Source: Flavobacteriales bacterium (GTDB lineage Bacteria; Bacteroidota; Bacteroidia; Flavobacteriales_D; Sanyastnellaceae). From it: DNA of 64,000 nt. The DNA is taken from contig JAKVAX010000015.1 of assembly GCA_022447625.1 (NCBI GenBank), forward strand, positions 1 to 64,000, given 5' to 3'. The notes beneath the pieces were generated by a model. The model saw nothing but the letters and a program-made list of their open reading frames with translations. It had not been told where the DNA came from and made no database searches. This document shows, in pieces, positions 51,556 to 60,064 of this stretch (its first letter is position 1; each line of letters opens with the position of its first letter). The position numbers were made by a program, and so were the translations under genes.

Positions 51556-52638
51556 CTAATCGATTTGCCAAGGACCTTCAACGGTAACGTTGCGCACAAT
51601 ACCGTTGTCCATTCTGTACAAGCCGCCTGAGCAACCGAACCAGTAGGTGCCGCGGCTATCGTGAAGAATGTTTTGAACGGCCACGGGTTTCCCGTAGTCA
51701 TCATTGACTTCGACCAAATCGAAGGTGATTCCATTGTATTTGTACAAGCCAATCCCTAAGGCACTAATCCAGTAATTACCATCTCGGTCTTCATAGAGCG
51801 AATAGAAGTCATTGTTCTGCAACCCAGGTAGCGTGAACCCGTTCATTCGTTGACCGTCGTATACTTGCAATCCACCTTTCCCATGGCGTTCGCTAGGATC
51901 TGGATGATCCATTTCTGCCCGACGGGTACCGAACCAGAATTGACCTTTGTAGTCTTGGTGGATTACTTGAATGTTGTTTGAGTAGAGTCCGTCGTCTTCT
52001 GTAATGAAACTGAAGTTTTCGCCGTCCCACTTGCACGCACCGTAACCGTCTCTTCCAAACCAGATATTGCCTTCTAGGTCTTCACTGATTTCAGTGACCC
52101 AATTCACGGTAGCTTGGTATGGCAGCAGTTCCACATCAGGGATCGGTAAAGGGAATTCAGTGCATGTTTCGCCGTCAAACAAACATACGCCTTGCCAGGT
52201 TCCGATCCAGATTCTGTCTTTTGAATCAATGAAGAACTGAGAAACGCTGCTGGTATTGAGTCCATCTTTCTCATTGAAGTTCCTAAACTCCTTGCCATCA
52301 AAGATGGATATACCCGATTGCGTAATGAACCAAAGCGTACCATCAGATTCTTCGTGGATGGCGATCACTGCATTTCCGATGAGTCCGTCATCTGTGGTGA
52401 TGTACTTTAAGGATTCGCCATCATACTTCGCAGCTCCTTTGCTTAAGGTTCCAAACCACAGATTCCCTTTTGAGTCTTCAAATGATTCAACCACATACCC
52501 ATCGATCTGCTCGGCAACCGATTCGATCGTCTCTACTGTTTCCTGAACAGGCTCCGTATTGGTAGTTTCGGCAGGAGGCGAACAAGAGAGGAAGAATAAG
52601 AGTGAGAATGAGAATAAGAGTGAGAGTGATTTGATCAC
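51556..52638 (-). CDS. Two-component-regulator propeller lipoprotein
   Basis: 360 residues with lipoprotein signal (…LLFFLSC, Cys about 19). Reg_prop propeller repeats fill the rest (D-S-K-G-N-L-W-F-G-T-L-S-K-G-A-A-K-Y-D-G; E-D-L-E-G-N-I-W-F-G-R; D-S-R-G-T-Y-W-F-G-C-S-G-G-L-Y-R). Unlike the 32140 gene, no membrane helix or output domain follows, so it is a sensor-like propeller without output. The signal peptide is coded by a simple 6-bp repeat (AGAATA/GAGTGA), a coding effect. Confidence 0.85.
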   Translation of the reverse strand: MIKSLSLLFSFSLLFFLSCSPPAETTNTEPVQETVETIESVAEQIDGYVVESFEDSKGNLWFGTLSKGAAKYDGESLKYITTDDGLIGNAVIAIHEESDGTLWFITQSGISIFDGKEFRNFNEKDGLNTSSVSQFFIDSKDRIWIGTWQGVCLFDGETCTEFPLPIPDVELLPYQATVNWVTEISEDLEGNIWFGRDGYGACKWDGENFSFITEDDGLYSNNIQVIHQDYKGQFWFGTRRAEMDHPDPSERHGKGGLQVYDGQRMNGFTLPGLQNNDFYSLYEDRDGNYWISALGIGLYKYNGITFDLVEVNDDYGKPVAVQNILHDSRGTYWFGCSGGLYRMDNGIVRNVTVEGPWQID

Positions 52639-52720
52639 GGTGTTTAGTGTTGGTGATCAAAGATTGGAAAAATCAGAGGAAGACCTTCGCTTTCAACTCA
52701 CAAGGAAAGTAAAAAGCCCT

Positions 52721-52742
52721 CGTGTGGAGGGCCATTTATTCA
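52721..52742 (-). terminator. Terminator of the ammonium transporter gene
   Basis: Minus strand GCCCTC / GAGGGC 6-bp stem with a 5-base loop, followed by TTTTTACTTT. Confidence 0.7.
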
Positions 52743-52782
52743 TCTTTCTAATTCCAAAAGTATAGGTCATCGGTGTGGGCGC

Positions 52783-54060
52783 TTAGTTCACTTGCTCACC
52801 ATGTTGACTCAAATCAAGGCCTCTTTCTTCTTGGTCTTCTCGTACCCGCATGGTTAATGAGAGATCAACGACTTTGAAGAGAACCCAGCTTCCACCGAAG
52901 GTGAAAATGGCTGTAATGACCAAAGCAATCATATGGTAGACGAAGGTTTCAGTCTCTCCGTAGACAAGTCCGACATCTTTGGCAAGTACTCCTGTAAGAA
53001 TCATACCCACGATGCCTCCCACGCCGTGGCTTGGGAAGACATCAAGGGTATCATCGATTGCAGAACGGTTTTTGAGATAGATCATCCAGTTCGAGATGAG
53101 GGCCGCAATGAATCCAATGAACATCGATTGACTAATATTCACGAATCCAGCTGCTGGTGTGATGGCAACCAAACCTACCACCGCACCAATGCAAGCACCA
53201 ACCGTTGACATTTTTCGTCCGAGCATGCGCTCATAGAACAACCAAGTAATCATGGCTGTAGCAGAAGCAATATTTGTATTCGCAAAGGCAATCACGGCAT
53301 CACCATTTGCGCCTAGAGCAGATCCAGCGTTGAATCCGAACCATCCAAACCATAAAAGTCCGGTACCCAACAAGACATAAGGGATATTTGCATGTTCTTC
53401 AATCACCTCTTTGCGTTTCCCGAGGTAGATAGCTCCTGCTAGTGCTGCGAATCCAGCGGACATGTGTACGACTGTTCCACCAGCGAAGTCAAGCACGCCC
53501 CAATTGCGGAAAAGTCCTTCAGGGTGCCAGGTCATATGGGCCAACGGCGCATAAATGAAGATGGAGAAAAGGACCATGAAGAAGATGTAACTCCTGAATC
53601 TGACACGTCCAGCGAAGCTCCCGGTAATCAAGGCCGGGGTGATAATGGCAAATTTGAGTTGGAAGAGCGCATATAGTAAGAAAGGAATCGTCTCCGAGTA
53701 GTCAGGATTTGGCTCGAGTCCGACGTCTTTGAAATTCAAATAGGTCAAAGGATTTCCGATAATACCTCCAATGCTATCGCCGAAGGCCAGACTGAATCCA
53801 ACAACAACCCATAGTACAGAGATGACCCCAAGAGCAACAAAGCTTTGGAGCATCGTAGAGAGTACATTTTTCTTGTTGACCATTCCTCCGTAGAAGAATG
53901 AAAGTCCGGGAGTCATTAGAAGCACAAAGGCGCTTGAAACGAGCATCCAAGACGTGTCTCCTTTGTCAATGCTAGATGTCAGTTTAGGATAGTTTGCGCC
54001 AAAGGTGATGCTAATGACAACAAGGATCGCGAGTGCAATGAAGTTGATCTTCTTACCCAT
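52783..54060 (-). CDS. amt: Ammonium transporter (Amt family)
   Basis: 425 residues from the ATG at 54060; the longer open frame upstream (to 54423) is Arg/Pro-rich and not credible. About eleven membrane helices follow an N-terminal signal-like helix. Hallmarks: S-S-A-F-V-L-L-M-T-P-G-L-S-F-F-Y-G-G-M-V, L-A-H-M-T-W-H-P-E-G, D-F-A-G-G-T-V-V-H-M-S-A-G (first pore His) and F-P-S-H-G-V-G-G-I-V-G (second pore His). Moves ammonium/ammonia inward. No glnK/glnB gene is next to it. Regulation probably lies in the long upstream region. Confidence 0.95.
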   Translation of the reverse strand: MGKKINFIALAILVVISITFGANYPKLTSSIDKGDTSWMLVSSAFVLLMTPGLSFFYGGMVNKKNVLSTMLQSFVALGVISVLWVVVGFSLAFGDSIGGIIGNPLTYLNFKDVGLEPNPDYSETIPFLLYALFQLKFAIITPALITGSFAGRVRFRSYIFFMVLFSIFIYAPLAHMTWHPEGLFRNWGVLDFAGGTVVHMSAGFAALAGAIYLGKRKEVIEEHANIPYVLLGTGLLWFGWFGFNAGSALGANGDAVIAFANTNIASATAMITWLFYERMLGRKMSTVGACIGAVVGLVAITPAAGFVNISQSMFIGFIAALISNWMIYLKNRSAIDDTLDVFPSHGVGGIVGMILTGVLAKDVGLVYGETETFVYHMIALVITAIFTFGGSWVLFKVVDLSLTMRVREDQEERGLDLSQHGEQVN

Positions 54061-54408
54061 AGTAAGTTTATTTAATATGTGATCAGGGATGCATTGGCCC
54101 TGGAGGAAAACTGTGTTCCGAAAGGGTTTCATTCTTCCGGAGGTTGTGGTATTTACAGGTTGACAGAAAGGACTGTCAGGTGTAATTCCAGCACAGTTGG
54201 TCATTGAACTGATGCAGAGGCAAACACGAGGAAGACATTGCTCGCATGTGAGTCGTTTGCCTGGAATTTGTGCTAAAAACACTCTAGCAGCCCTAAGGTA
54301 GTGAAAAACACGGGGGTATTTGCGTGAATAAGTGTAAAACCACCAATGACACCCCTTTTTAGGAGGGGGTGTTCGTGAAAAAGGTATTTTGAGGTATGGG
54401 TGTGATAA

Positions 54409-54434
54409 AAAAAAGACCCGCAATCGCGAGCCTT
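54409..54434 (-). terminator. Terminator of the serC-serA operon
   Basis: Minus strand GGCTCGC-GATT-GCGGGTC stem (two G·T pairs) followed by eight T's. It lies beyond heptamer array H11, so that array is transcribed. Confidence 0.7.
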
Positions 54435-54439
54435 CTCCG

Positions 54440-54509
54440 TATGCTGTGTGCTGTAGGCTGTGTGCTGTAAGCAGTATGCGGTAAGCTGCTTACAGCCTAC
54501 TGCCTACTG
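54440..54509. repeat. Heptamer array H11, ten units with an internal flip
   Basis: Ten units without phase slip: TATGCTG, TGTGCTG, TAGGCTG, TGTGCTG, TAAGCAG, TATGCGG, TAAGCTG, then CTTACAG, CCTACTG, CCTACTG. The middle GTAAGCTGCTTAC is a palindrome where the unit reverses orientation. It ends just before the serA stop codon (54518). Confidence 0.88.
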
Positions 54510-54517
54510 CTGAAGCG

Positions 54518-55486
54518 CTAGCTGTTCGCTACCGCTGTGATTGAGATAATCTTATCAGCAAGCTCCAAACCGATGCGATCTTGAGCTTCTAGCGTAGCCG
54601 CGCCTATGTGAGGTGTTAATGAGAGCTTTGGGTGCTTCATCAAATCTTCGCGTGGCGTAGGTTCGTTTTCAAATACGTCGAGGGCAGCGCAGGCCACTTT
54701 ACCTGAATCTAGGGCGGCAATCAGCGCGTCTTCATCGATAGATCCACCACGAGCGGTGTTCACCATCATGACCCCATCTTTACATTTAGCAAGTTCATCA
54801 GCACCTAGAACGGCAGTTCCACCGTCTTGCTTTGGTACGTGAAGTGTGATGAAGTCTGATTGCGCCAGCAACTCATCCATGCTTACCATATTTGGTTTAA
54901 TAGCAACGGTTCCGTGTCCTTCAATATGCCATTCGATGGGTGCGTCAGAAGGGTAGAGGTCATACGCCACTACTTTCATTCCAGCTCCCAAGGCGTAGCT
55001 TGCTACGGCACGACCGATTCGACCAAATCCGATGACACCAAGGGTCTTACCTCTTAGCTCAGATCCCTTTCCGTATTTCTTCTTCAAGGCTTTGAATTCA
55101 GAAACACCATAATCAGGCATTTGACGGTTGCTGTCGTACACCGAGCGAGCAAGCGTGAAGAGCTGTGTCATGACCATCTCAGCTACAGAAAGCGAAGAAG
55201 ATGCTGGCGTATTGAAGACTTCGCGTCCTTGACTGCGAGCGTAGTCAACGTCGATGTTATCCATTCCAACACCACCACGTCCGATCATTTTAAGATTCGG
55301 ACAAGCATCGATCAATGGCTGTCGAACTTTTGTTGCACTGCGGACAAGCAGTCCGATGTAGCCTTCGTTGTTGATAGCTGCTTCGAGCTCATCTTGAGCT
55401 ACGGTATCAGTCACTACAGTGAATCCTGCAGCTTCTAGTTTTGCTTTTCCAGACGGTGAAATTCCGTCGTTCGCAAGAATTTTCAT
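54518..55486 (-). CDS. serA: D-3-phosphoglycerate dehydrogenase
   Basis: 322 residues, short type without ACT or ASB domains. NAD-binding motif G-F-G-R-I-G-R (about 154-160), catalytic Arg in N-T-A-R-G-G, Glu in F-E-N-E-P-T-P and His in P-H-I-G-A-A-T. R-S-A-T-K-V-R near residue 50 is the substrate-binding loop. Converts 3-phosphoglycerate to 3-phosphohydroxypyruvate. Encoded 11 bp after serC, so they form one operon covering the first two steps of serine synthesis; serB is not in the window. Without an ACT domain, direct serine inhibition is unlikely. Confidence 0.92.
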   Translation of the reverse strand: MKILANDGISPSGKAKLEAAGFTVVTDTVAQDELEAAINNEGYIGLLVRSATKVRQPLIDACPNLKMIGRGGVGMDNIDVDYARSQGREVFNTPASSSLSVAEMVMTQLFTLARSVYDSNRQMPDYGVSEFKALKKKYGKGSELRGKTLGVIGFGRIGRAVASYALGAGMKVVAYDLYPSDAPIEWHIEGHGTVAIKPNMVSMDELLAQSDFITLHVPKQDGGTAVLGADELAKCKDGVMMVNTARGGSIDEDALIAALDSGKVACAALDVFENEPTPREDLMKHPKLSLTPHIGAATLEAQDRIGLELADKIISITAVANS

Positions 55487-55497
55487 GATGCTATTTG

Positions 55498-56568
55498 TTA
55501 TGCTTTAACGCGTGCAAATTCGTCCATTACTTCTGTCAACACCTTCACACTTTCAATAGGAAGAGCGTTGTACATAGAAGCCCGGTAACCGCCTACTGAA
55601 CGGTGACCTTTCAATCCGTTGATTCCAGCATCCTGCCATAGCTTGTTGAAGTCGTCAGCAAGTGAGTCATCCGTCAAACGGAACGTCACATTCATTTTCG
55701 AACGGCTGTCTTCTTGTGCGTGACCTGTGAACAATGGATTTTCATCAATGGCTTTGTAGATCAATTCAGCCTTCGCATCGTTACGTGCTTGAATGGCTGA
55801 AATACCGCCCATTTCTTTCATCCAACGGAGTGTCAACATGCTCACATACACAGAGAATACAGGAGGTGTATTGAACATGCTATCCTTCGCAAGGTGAACT
55901 CCAAGGTCAAGGTATGATGGAATGTCTCTTCCAGTCTTGCCCAATTTGTCTTTGTCAAAGATGTAGAGCACTGTACCTGCAGGTCCCATGTTCTTCTGCG
56001 CTCCGGCGTAGATCATGGTAAACTTGCTCGCGTCGAATTCACGTGAGAAAATATCTGATGACATGTCACAGATGAGGTTCTCATGGCTAGGGAAGTCTTG
56101 GAACTGTGTTCCGAAGATCGTGTTGTTCGAAGTGAAGTGCAGGTAGTCTGCATCAGAAGGCACCTTGTAACCAGTTGGGATATGATTGTAGTTGCTCTCT
56201 TTTGAAGACGCGATCACGTCAACTGAACCGCAGTGTTTTGCTTCTTTAATTGCTTTTGATGACCAAGTACCGGTATCAATGTAGGCACCTTTCCCACCTT
56301 CAGGAAGGTAGTTGTATGCGGTCGTTAGGAAGGCTAGACTTGCTCCACCTTGAAGGAACAATACTTCGTAGTTCGAAGGGAGGTTCAACAACTCCTTAAC
56401 CAAGCTACGTGCTTCCTCCATCACCGCTACAAAATCTTTGCTTCGGTGAGAGATCTCAAGAATCGAAAGATCGATCCCGTTAAAGTTCAAAACAGCTTCT
56501 GAAGCTTCTTGAAAAACGTTGTCCGGTAGAATACACGGACCCGCAGAATAGTTGTGTTTTTTAGCCAT
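55498..56568 (-). CDS. serC: Phosphoserine aminotransferase
   Basis: 356 residues from the ATG at 56568 (MAKKHNYSAGPCILP); the promoter -7 box just upstream excludes the longer frame. N-Y-S-A-G-P at the start, E-I-S-H-R-S-K-D-F and the PLP lysine in M-I-Y-A-G-A-Q-K-N-M-G-P-A-G identify SerC. The C-terminus G-H-R-S-V-G-G-Y-R-A-S-M-Y-N-A-L binds substrate. Transfers the amino group of glutamate to 3-phosphohydroxypyruvate; can also serve PLP synthesis. Confidence 0.96.
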   Translation of the reverse strand: MAKKHNYSAGPCILPDNVFQEASEAVLNFNGIDLSILEISHRSKDFVAVMEEARSLVKELLNLPSNYEVLFLQGGASLAFLTTAYNYLPEGGKGAYIDTGTWSSKAIKEAKHCGSVDVIASSKESNYNHIPTGYKVPSDADYLHFTSNNTIFGTQFQDFPSHENLICDMSSDIFSREFDASKFTMIYAGAQKNMGPAGTVLYIFDKDKLGKTGRDIPSYLDLGVHLAKDSMFNTPPVFSVYVSMLTLRWMKEMGGISAIQARNDAKAELIYKAIDENPLFTGHAQEDSRSKMNVTFRLTDDSLADDFNKLWQDAGINGLKGHRSVGGYRASMYNALPIESVKVLTEVMDEFARVKA

Positions 56569-56586
56569 TCCTAGACAATGTTTGGA

Positions 56587-56594
56587 CAAAGGTA
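56587..56594 (-). promoter_or_regulatory. -7 box of serC-serA
   Basis: Minus strand TACCTTTG, a perfect TAnnTTTG, 19 bp before the serC start. No clear TTG is seen at -33. Confidence 0.55.
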
Positions 56595-56648
56595 AGTCAC
56601 CGATTCGAGGGAAGTGTGAAGTGTGGATGAAATGTTTGTATTTGGAGG

Positions 56649-56690
56649 GCGGATCGCGGATCGCGGTGGGGTGAAACTACCGCGATCCGC
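56649..56690. repeat. Heptamer array H10 with a 12-bp inverted partner
   Basis: Three units (GCGGATC twice, GCGGTGG) at 56649-56669. GCGGATCGCGGT (56656-56667) is repeated exactly inverted at 56679-56690, giving a strong hairpin between the amidohydrolase stop and serC. No T-run follows on either strand. Confidence 0.7.
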
Positions 56691-56699
56691 GTTCCTCTC

Positions 56700-58646
56700 T
56701 CATCTCACCACGATCACTTTTTCTTTAGTGATAACGTTGCCGTTCTCCGAATAAAGGACCACGGTGTACATTCCTTCGGCCCAGCTTGTTACATCTATTT
56801 GCTGGTTCAATGAATTGACCTTTATCGATTCAACTTGAGCACCTGAAGAATTCAGTACGGTAGCTGAGACTAGTCCGTTGACATGGGCTGGTATTTGAAT
56901 AGTCACGTAGTCGCGCGTGATACTTGGATTGATCCAGCGCTTCGTTCTTACCACGGTGATTTCATCGATTCCGACTGGGAAACTTCCATCATTAAATACC
57001 ACTTCACCTCCGAGCATGGTCATCGTCACATTGGTTTGTGCAATCTGATTGACAGGGATATCGAAGATGTCTTGATCCACGCAAATGATATCTGCGTATT
57101 TGCCGACTTCAATACTTCCGGTGACATCTTCATGTCGCATCACGAATGCGGAATGAATCGTGCGTGCATCCACCGCTTCTTCAACCGTTGGGAGGTTCTC
57201 TGGTGCACGCGTTACAGCGTTCTGAATGGAACGGAACGGGTTCATCGTTGAGACATCCCAATCGCTACTGAGGGTGACTCTTCCATTGGCGTCGTATATA
57301 GAACCAATCGGGATGAAGGTCTCAGCGATCTCATCACCTACGAAGTCTGCATTCCATTGCCACTGATTTGGCTGAGTCCAGTTAGCTGATACTTGGGCGT
57401 CAGCAATGACATCCAATTCAGCGAATCGCGAATATTCCTCCTCGTTCATGAATTCAATGTGGGTCAGGCGATGGCGTGCTCCAATGTCTCCATTGGTATT
57501 TCGTGCAGCTTCAATGGCATCTAAGGATTCAGCCGATCCTCTGTTGCCAATACTGTGGATGAAGAAATCGTAACCAACCAATTCAAGTTGGGTGATGTAG
57601 TCAGCTAAGCGATCTGGATCGATGTAATTCGTTCCATTGGTGAATGGCCAACCGAAGTTGTAGACATAGTCTTGATCAAGTGCAGCCGTCCCGTTCAAGC
57701 TTATTCCGTCTATGTAGCACTTGATTTGCGTGACGCGAAGCATGTCATCCCCTTCATTATACATATTAGGCAGGAGCGGGATTTGCTCTTCATCAGCATC
57801 TTCAGCATAAATCCAAGGGGCTAGGACGACTCTCGCAGTGAGTTCTCCGTCGGCTTTTACTTGTTGCCATACATCGATGTAGTTTCTTTTCCAATAGGTT
57901 CTGCCTTCGACGATGCTTGTAATTCCTTGTTCGGCTAGCGCCGGAAGTCCGAAGTACACGAGTCCGTCATAATTTTGCCCGTCAACCAAATCATTGGAGG
58001 CAAGCGCGGCACCGAAGGCTAAATCACCCGCGGCGTCAAGTAGAATCCCATTCGGGATGCCATCTTCTTTTACGATCAGGCCGCCTTCAGGGTCGGGAGT
58101 ATTTTCATCAATACTCAAAGCTTCAAATGCTGCGCTGTTGACCCAAGCAGAATGCGAAGTCTCTTCCATCGCGACTACCGGAGTGGAAGGGAAGAACGAG
58201 TCCAACACCTCACGTGGATTCTCATCTGATTCCAACAACGTGAGAATGGAGAATCCGTAAGCAAAAATCCATCCATTCGAATTGGCCTGAGGATCACAAT
58301 CTGAAAGTTGTTGACCTAGTTGAGTCGTCGATAAAGCAAAAGAGCTCAATGTACAATTCGACCCCGCACCAGAGCTTCCCTCAAGCAAGTGATTATGCAC
58401 ATCATGCATCCCAGGGAGAATGAGTTTTCCCTCAAGATCAACTGATAAGGTATTGTCTCCAATGAAAGACTGCACGCCATCATTGTCGCCAACATACACA
58501 AGAATTCCGTCATCAATAGCCAGGGCTTCCTCAAACTCTTGTTCAGCATTCGAAGTATAAATCTTCCCGTTGTAAAGAACATAGTCAGCCACTTGGCCGA
58601 ATAGCGCGGAGGGAAGTAAGCATAAGATTGTTAGGAGGTTACGCAT
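56700..58646 (-). CDS. Secreted amidohydrolase (YtcJ-like) with T9SS sorting tail
   Basis: 648 residues from the ATG at 58646, which begins a signal peptide (MRNLLTILCLLPSALFGQ). Amidohydrolase-3 type: an N-terminal beta-domain (DYVLYNGKIYTSNAEQEFEEALAIDDG), then the metal motif H-D-V-H-N-H after P-G-M. Further metal His occur in H-S-I-G-N-R-G and H-R-L-T-H-I-E, an Asp in L-S-S-D-W-D-V, and a closing R-H-E-D-V-T-G-S-I-E-V-G-K-Y-A-D. The last ~75 residues (S-I-T-R-D-Y-V-T-I-Q-I … G-M-Y-T-V-V-L) are a T9SS type-A tail, unusual for this normally cytosolic/periplasmic family. Substrate unknown. Confidence 0.9.
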   Translation of the reverse strand: MRNLLTILCLLPSALFGQVADYVLYNGKIYTSNAEQEFEEALAIDDGILVYVGDNDGVQSFIGDNTLSVDLEGKLILPGMHDVHNHLLEGSSGAGSNCTLSSFALSTTQLGQQLSDCDPQANSNGWIFAYGFSILTLLESDENPREVLDSFFPSTPVVAMEETSHSAWVNSAAFEALSIDENTPDPEGGLIVKEDGIPNGILLDAAGDLAFGAALASNDLVDGQNYDGLVYFGLPALAEQGITSIVEGRTYWKRNYIDVWQQVKADGELTARVVLAPWIYAEDADEEQIPLLPNMYNEGDDMLRVTQIKCYIDGISLNGTAALDQDYVYNFGWPFTNGTNYIDPDRLADYITQLELVGYDFFIHSIGNRGSAESLDAIEAARNTNGDIGARHRLTHIEFMNEEEYSRFAELDVIADAQVSANWTQPNQWQWNADFVGDEIAETFIPIGSIYDANGRVTLSSDWDVSTMNPFRSIQNAVTRAPENLPTVEEAVDARTIHSAFVMRHEDVTGSIEVGKYADIICVDQDIFDIPVNQIAQTNVTMTMLGGEVVFNDGSFPVGIDEITVVRTKRWINPSITRDYVTIQIPAHVNGLVSATVLNSSGAQVESIKVNSLNQQIDVTSWAEGMYTVVLYSENGNVITKEKVIVVR

Positions 58647-58876
58647 GGGGGAATATAAGGCTTTAGGCCATAGTAGATGATCATTGCTGACGAAGGCCAT
58701 AGTATTCAGTGAATACAGTCATTGGTTAACATGCTTAAATGGAACCGAGCAAATTCTTCGAACACTCACATATCTCATTTAATTCTACAATGTTCGTTGC
58801 GATGATTTTCGACGACTCAGATGCAAGAAATACTATCAACGCGCCCAATACTTAAGACTCCGTTTTGTGAAATCTA

Positions 58877-59539
58877 TTAGTTGCAATAATGCGTGTGACC
58901 GTAAAACCAGTTTGGGTGTTTCTTGGCTTTTTCGCACCAGTCAAAGTTGTTGAACGAAGGTTCAGCAAGAATTATTTCGATTGCTTTACGGGCGATTTCG
59001 CTCTTTTCATGGTTTTCCGTTGAGTCGAAGTATGTGACTTTATCTCGTTCTTTGATTAGTACAATTCCGATATCGTCTACAAAATACTCCTGACCAATGA
59101 TTCCCTCGCTTTTAGGTGCATATAAAGGTAAAATAGTAATTGGGGTGCTTCTCCCATTGATATTGAACACTCTTGTTTCAGAAGGACCATACTCACTTTC
59201 ATGATGATAGAGGATCGAATCTGCTTCAACGTGCCACGTCAAGTACTTTTCAGAGACCCACGAATCCGAATTGGCTGAGTTGCTATAATCCCAGAAATTA
59301 TAGAACTCCAGGGTTCTGTCTGGTGTCTCCTTTTTGTACACATTAACCTTCTGTATTTCATTTACCCATTGTTGCCGTTCATAGTAGTAGCCACTGGTTG
59401 AGTCGCGATGTTCAACGCAGTACCTCACTTTTGTAAATGTTCTTGATTGACAGAAATGTAGAAGTGCTTGTTTCTCTGTTTCAGAACCACAACTAGCGCA
59501 GACTAAAACCATAAGGATGAACTTAAGCGTTCTGGCCAT
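58877..59539 (-). CDS. Lipoprotein, unknown function
   Basis: 220 residues. Signal MARTLKFILMVLVCASC with lipobox Cys at 17. The mature part is polar with many Tyr/Trp and a C-terminal F-Y-G-H-T-H-Y-C. No domain recognised. Flanked by 230 bp (upstream of the amidohydrolase) and 103 bp without other genes. Confidence 0.72.
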   Translation of the reverse strand: MARTLKFILMVLVCASCGSETEKQALLHFCQSRTFTKVRYCVEHRDSTSGYYYERQQWVNEIQKVNVYKKETPDRTLEFYNFWDYSNSANSDSWVSEKYLTWHVEADSILYHHESEYGPSETRVFNINGRSTPITILPLYAPKSEGIIGQEYFVDDIGIVLIKERDKVTYFDSTENHEKSEIARKAIEIILAEPSFNNFDWCEKAKKHPNWFYGHTHYCN

Positions 59540-59618
59540 GCTTCAAGAACGCTGAGAATAGGCAGAATATTACCTATGAAGAATAAAGACTTTCTAAGTA
59601 GAATATCTCACTAAATAA

Positions 59619-59646
59619 AGCCTAACGCCTAACGTCTCTAGCCTAG
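59619..59646. repeat. Heptamer array H12 (CGCCTAA/AGCCTAG type)
   Basis: Four units (AGCCTAA, CGCCTAA, CGTCTCT, AGCCTAG). The last unit contains the stop codon of the VOC gene (CTA at 59643-59645 on plus). Confidence 0.8.
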
Positions 59647-59978
59647 TCTTCCGTCCAAACAGCAAGAAGATTCCCCACGGGATCAAAAAACTCAAATCGT
59701 CGTCCACCAGGAAAGGAGAAGATTTCTTTGGAAATCGTTCCGCCGTTGGCGAGAACAACTTTATAAATCTCCTCGAGATTATTGTGGTGCAAGACTACGA
59801 GCGCACCGTTTACTACTTCTCCGTCAATTTTCTCGAAACCACCTTCAACACCGCTCTTCGAGAAGGCAGTATAGCCAAGACCATAATCAGTAAACTTCCA
59901 CCCAAAACATGTGGAGTAAAAGGTTTTGACCTTCTCAAGGTCAGGAGAATAAAGTTCGATGTAGTGAATCGGTGTCAT
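59643..59978 (-). CDS. VOC-superfamily protein
   Basis: 111 residues, one beta-alpha-beta-beta-beta pair module of the glyoxalase/bleomycin-resistance fold: I-H-Y-I-E-L-Y-S-P-D-L-E-K-V-K-T-F-Y at the start (metal His), F-G-W-K-F-x-D-Y-G at ~27, and R-F-E-F-F-D-P-V-G-N-L-L-A-V-W at the end. Substrate unknown. Its stop codon lies in a heptamer array. Confidence 0.9.
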   Translation of the reverse strand: MTPIHYIELYSPDLEKVKTFYSTCFGWKFTDYGLGYTAFSKSGVEGGFEKIDGEVVNGALVVLHHNNLEEIYKVVLANGGTISKEIFSFPGGRRFEFFDPVGNLLAVWTED

Positions 59979-59984
59979 GGTGCA

Positions 59985-60005
59985 TGTTGAATGTGGAACG
60001 TTGAA
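59985..60005. repeat. Heptamer array H13a (TGTTGAA type)
   Basis: Three units (TGTTGAA, TGTGGAA, CGTTGAA) directly upstream of the VOC start codon. Confidence 0.55.
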
Positions 60006-60021
60006 GTATTGTGCAAAGCAC

Positions 60022-60049
60022 AGCCTTACGCCATAAGCCCTACGCCTTA
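60022..60049. repeat. Heptamer array H13b (AGCCTTA/CGCCATA type)
   Basis: Four units (AGCCTTA, CGCCATA, AGCCCTA, CGCCTTA) between the VOC gene and the 3' end of the PaaE-like gene. Confidence 0.75.
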
Positions 60050-60064
60050 AAAAGCTGCGCTTTT

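Larger units (their letters stand above)
54061..54517. other. 457-bp region between amt and serA
   Basis: Contains an imperfect hairpin ACACCCC…GGGGTGT (54349-54372), a terminator for the serC-serA transcript (54409-54434) and heptamer array H11. Neither TAnnTTTG nor a sigma-54-like box is convincing before the amt start. No gene is supported here. Confidence 0.5.

Noticed and set aside
52585-52632. AGAATA/GAGTGA simple repeat as another array
   Set aside because: Its period is 6, and it codes the Leu/Ser/Phe-rich lipoprotein signal of the propeller gene, so it is a coding effect.
54061-54423. 120-residue N-terminal extension of the ammonium transporter
   Set aside because: Arg/Pro/Cys-rich, unlike any Amt, and the ATG at 54060 begins the normal first helix.
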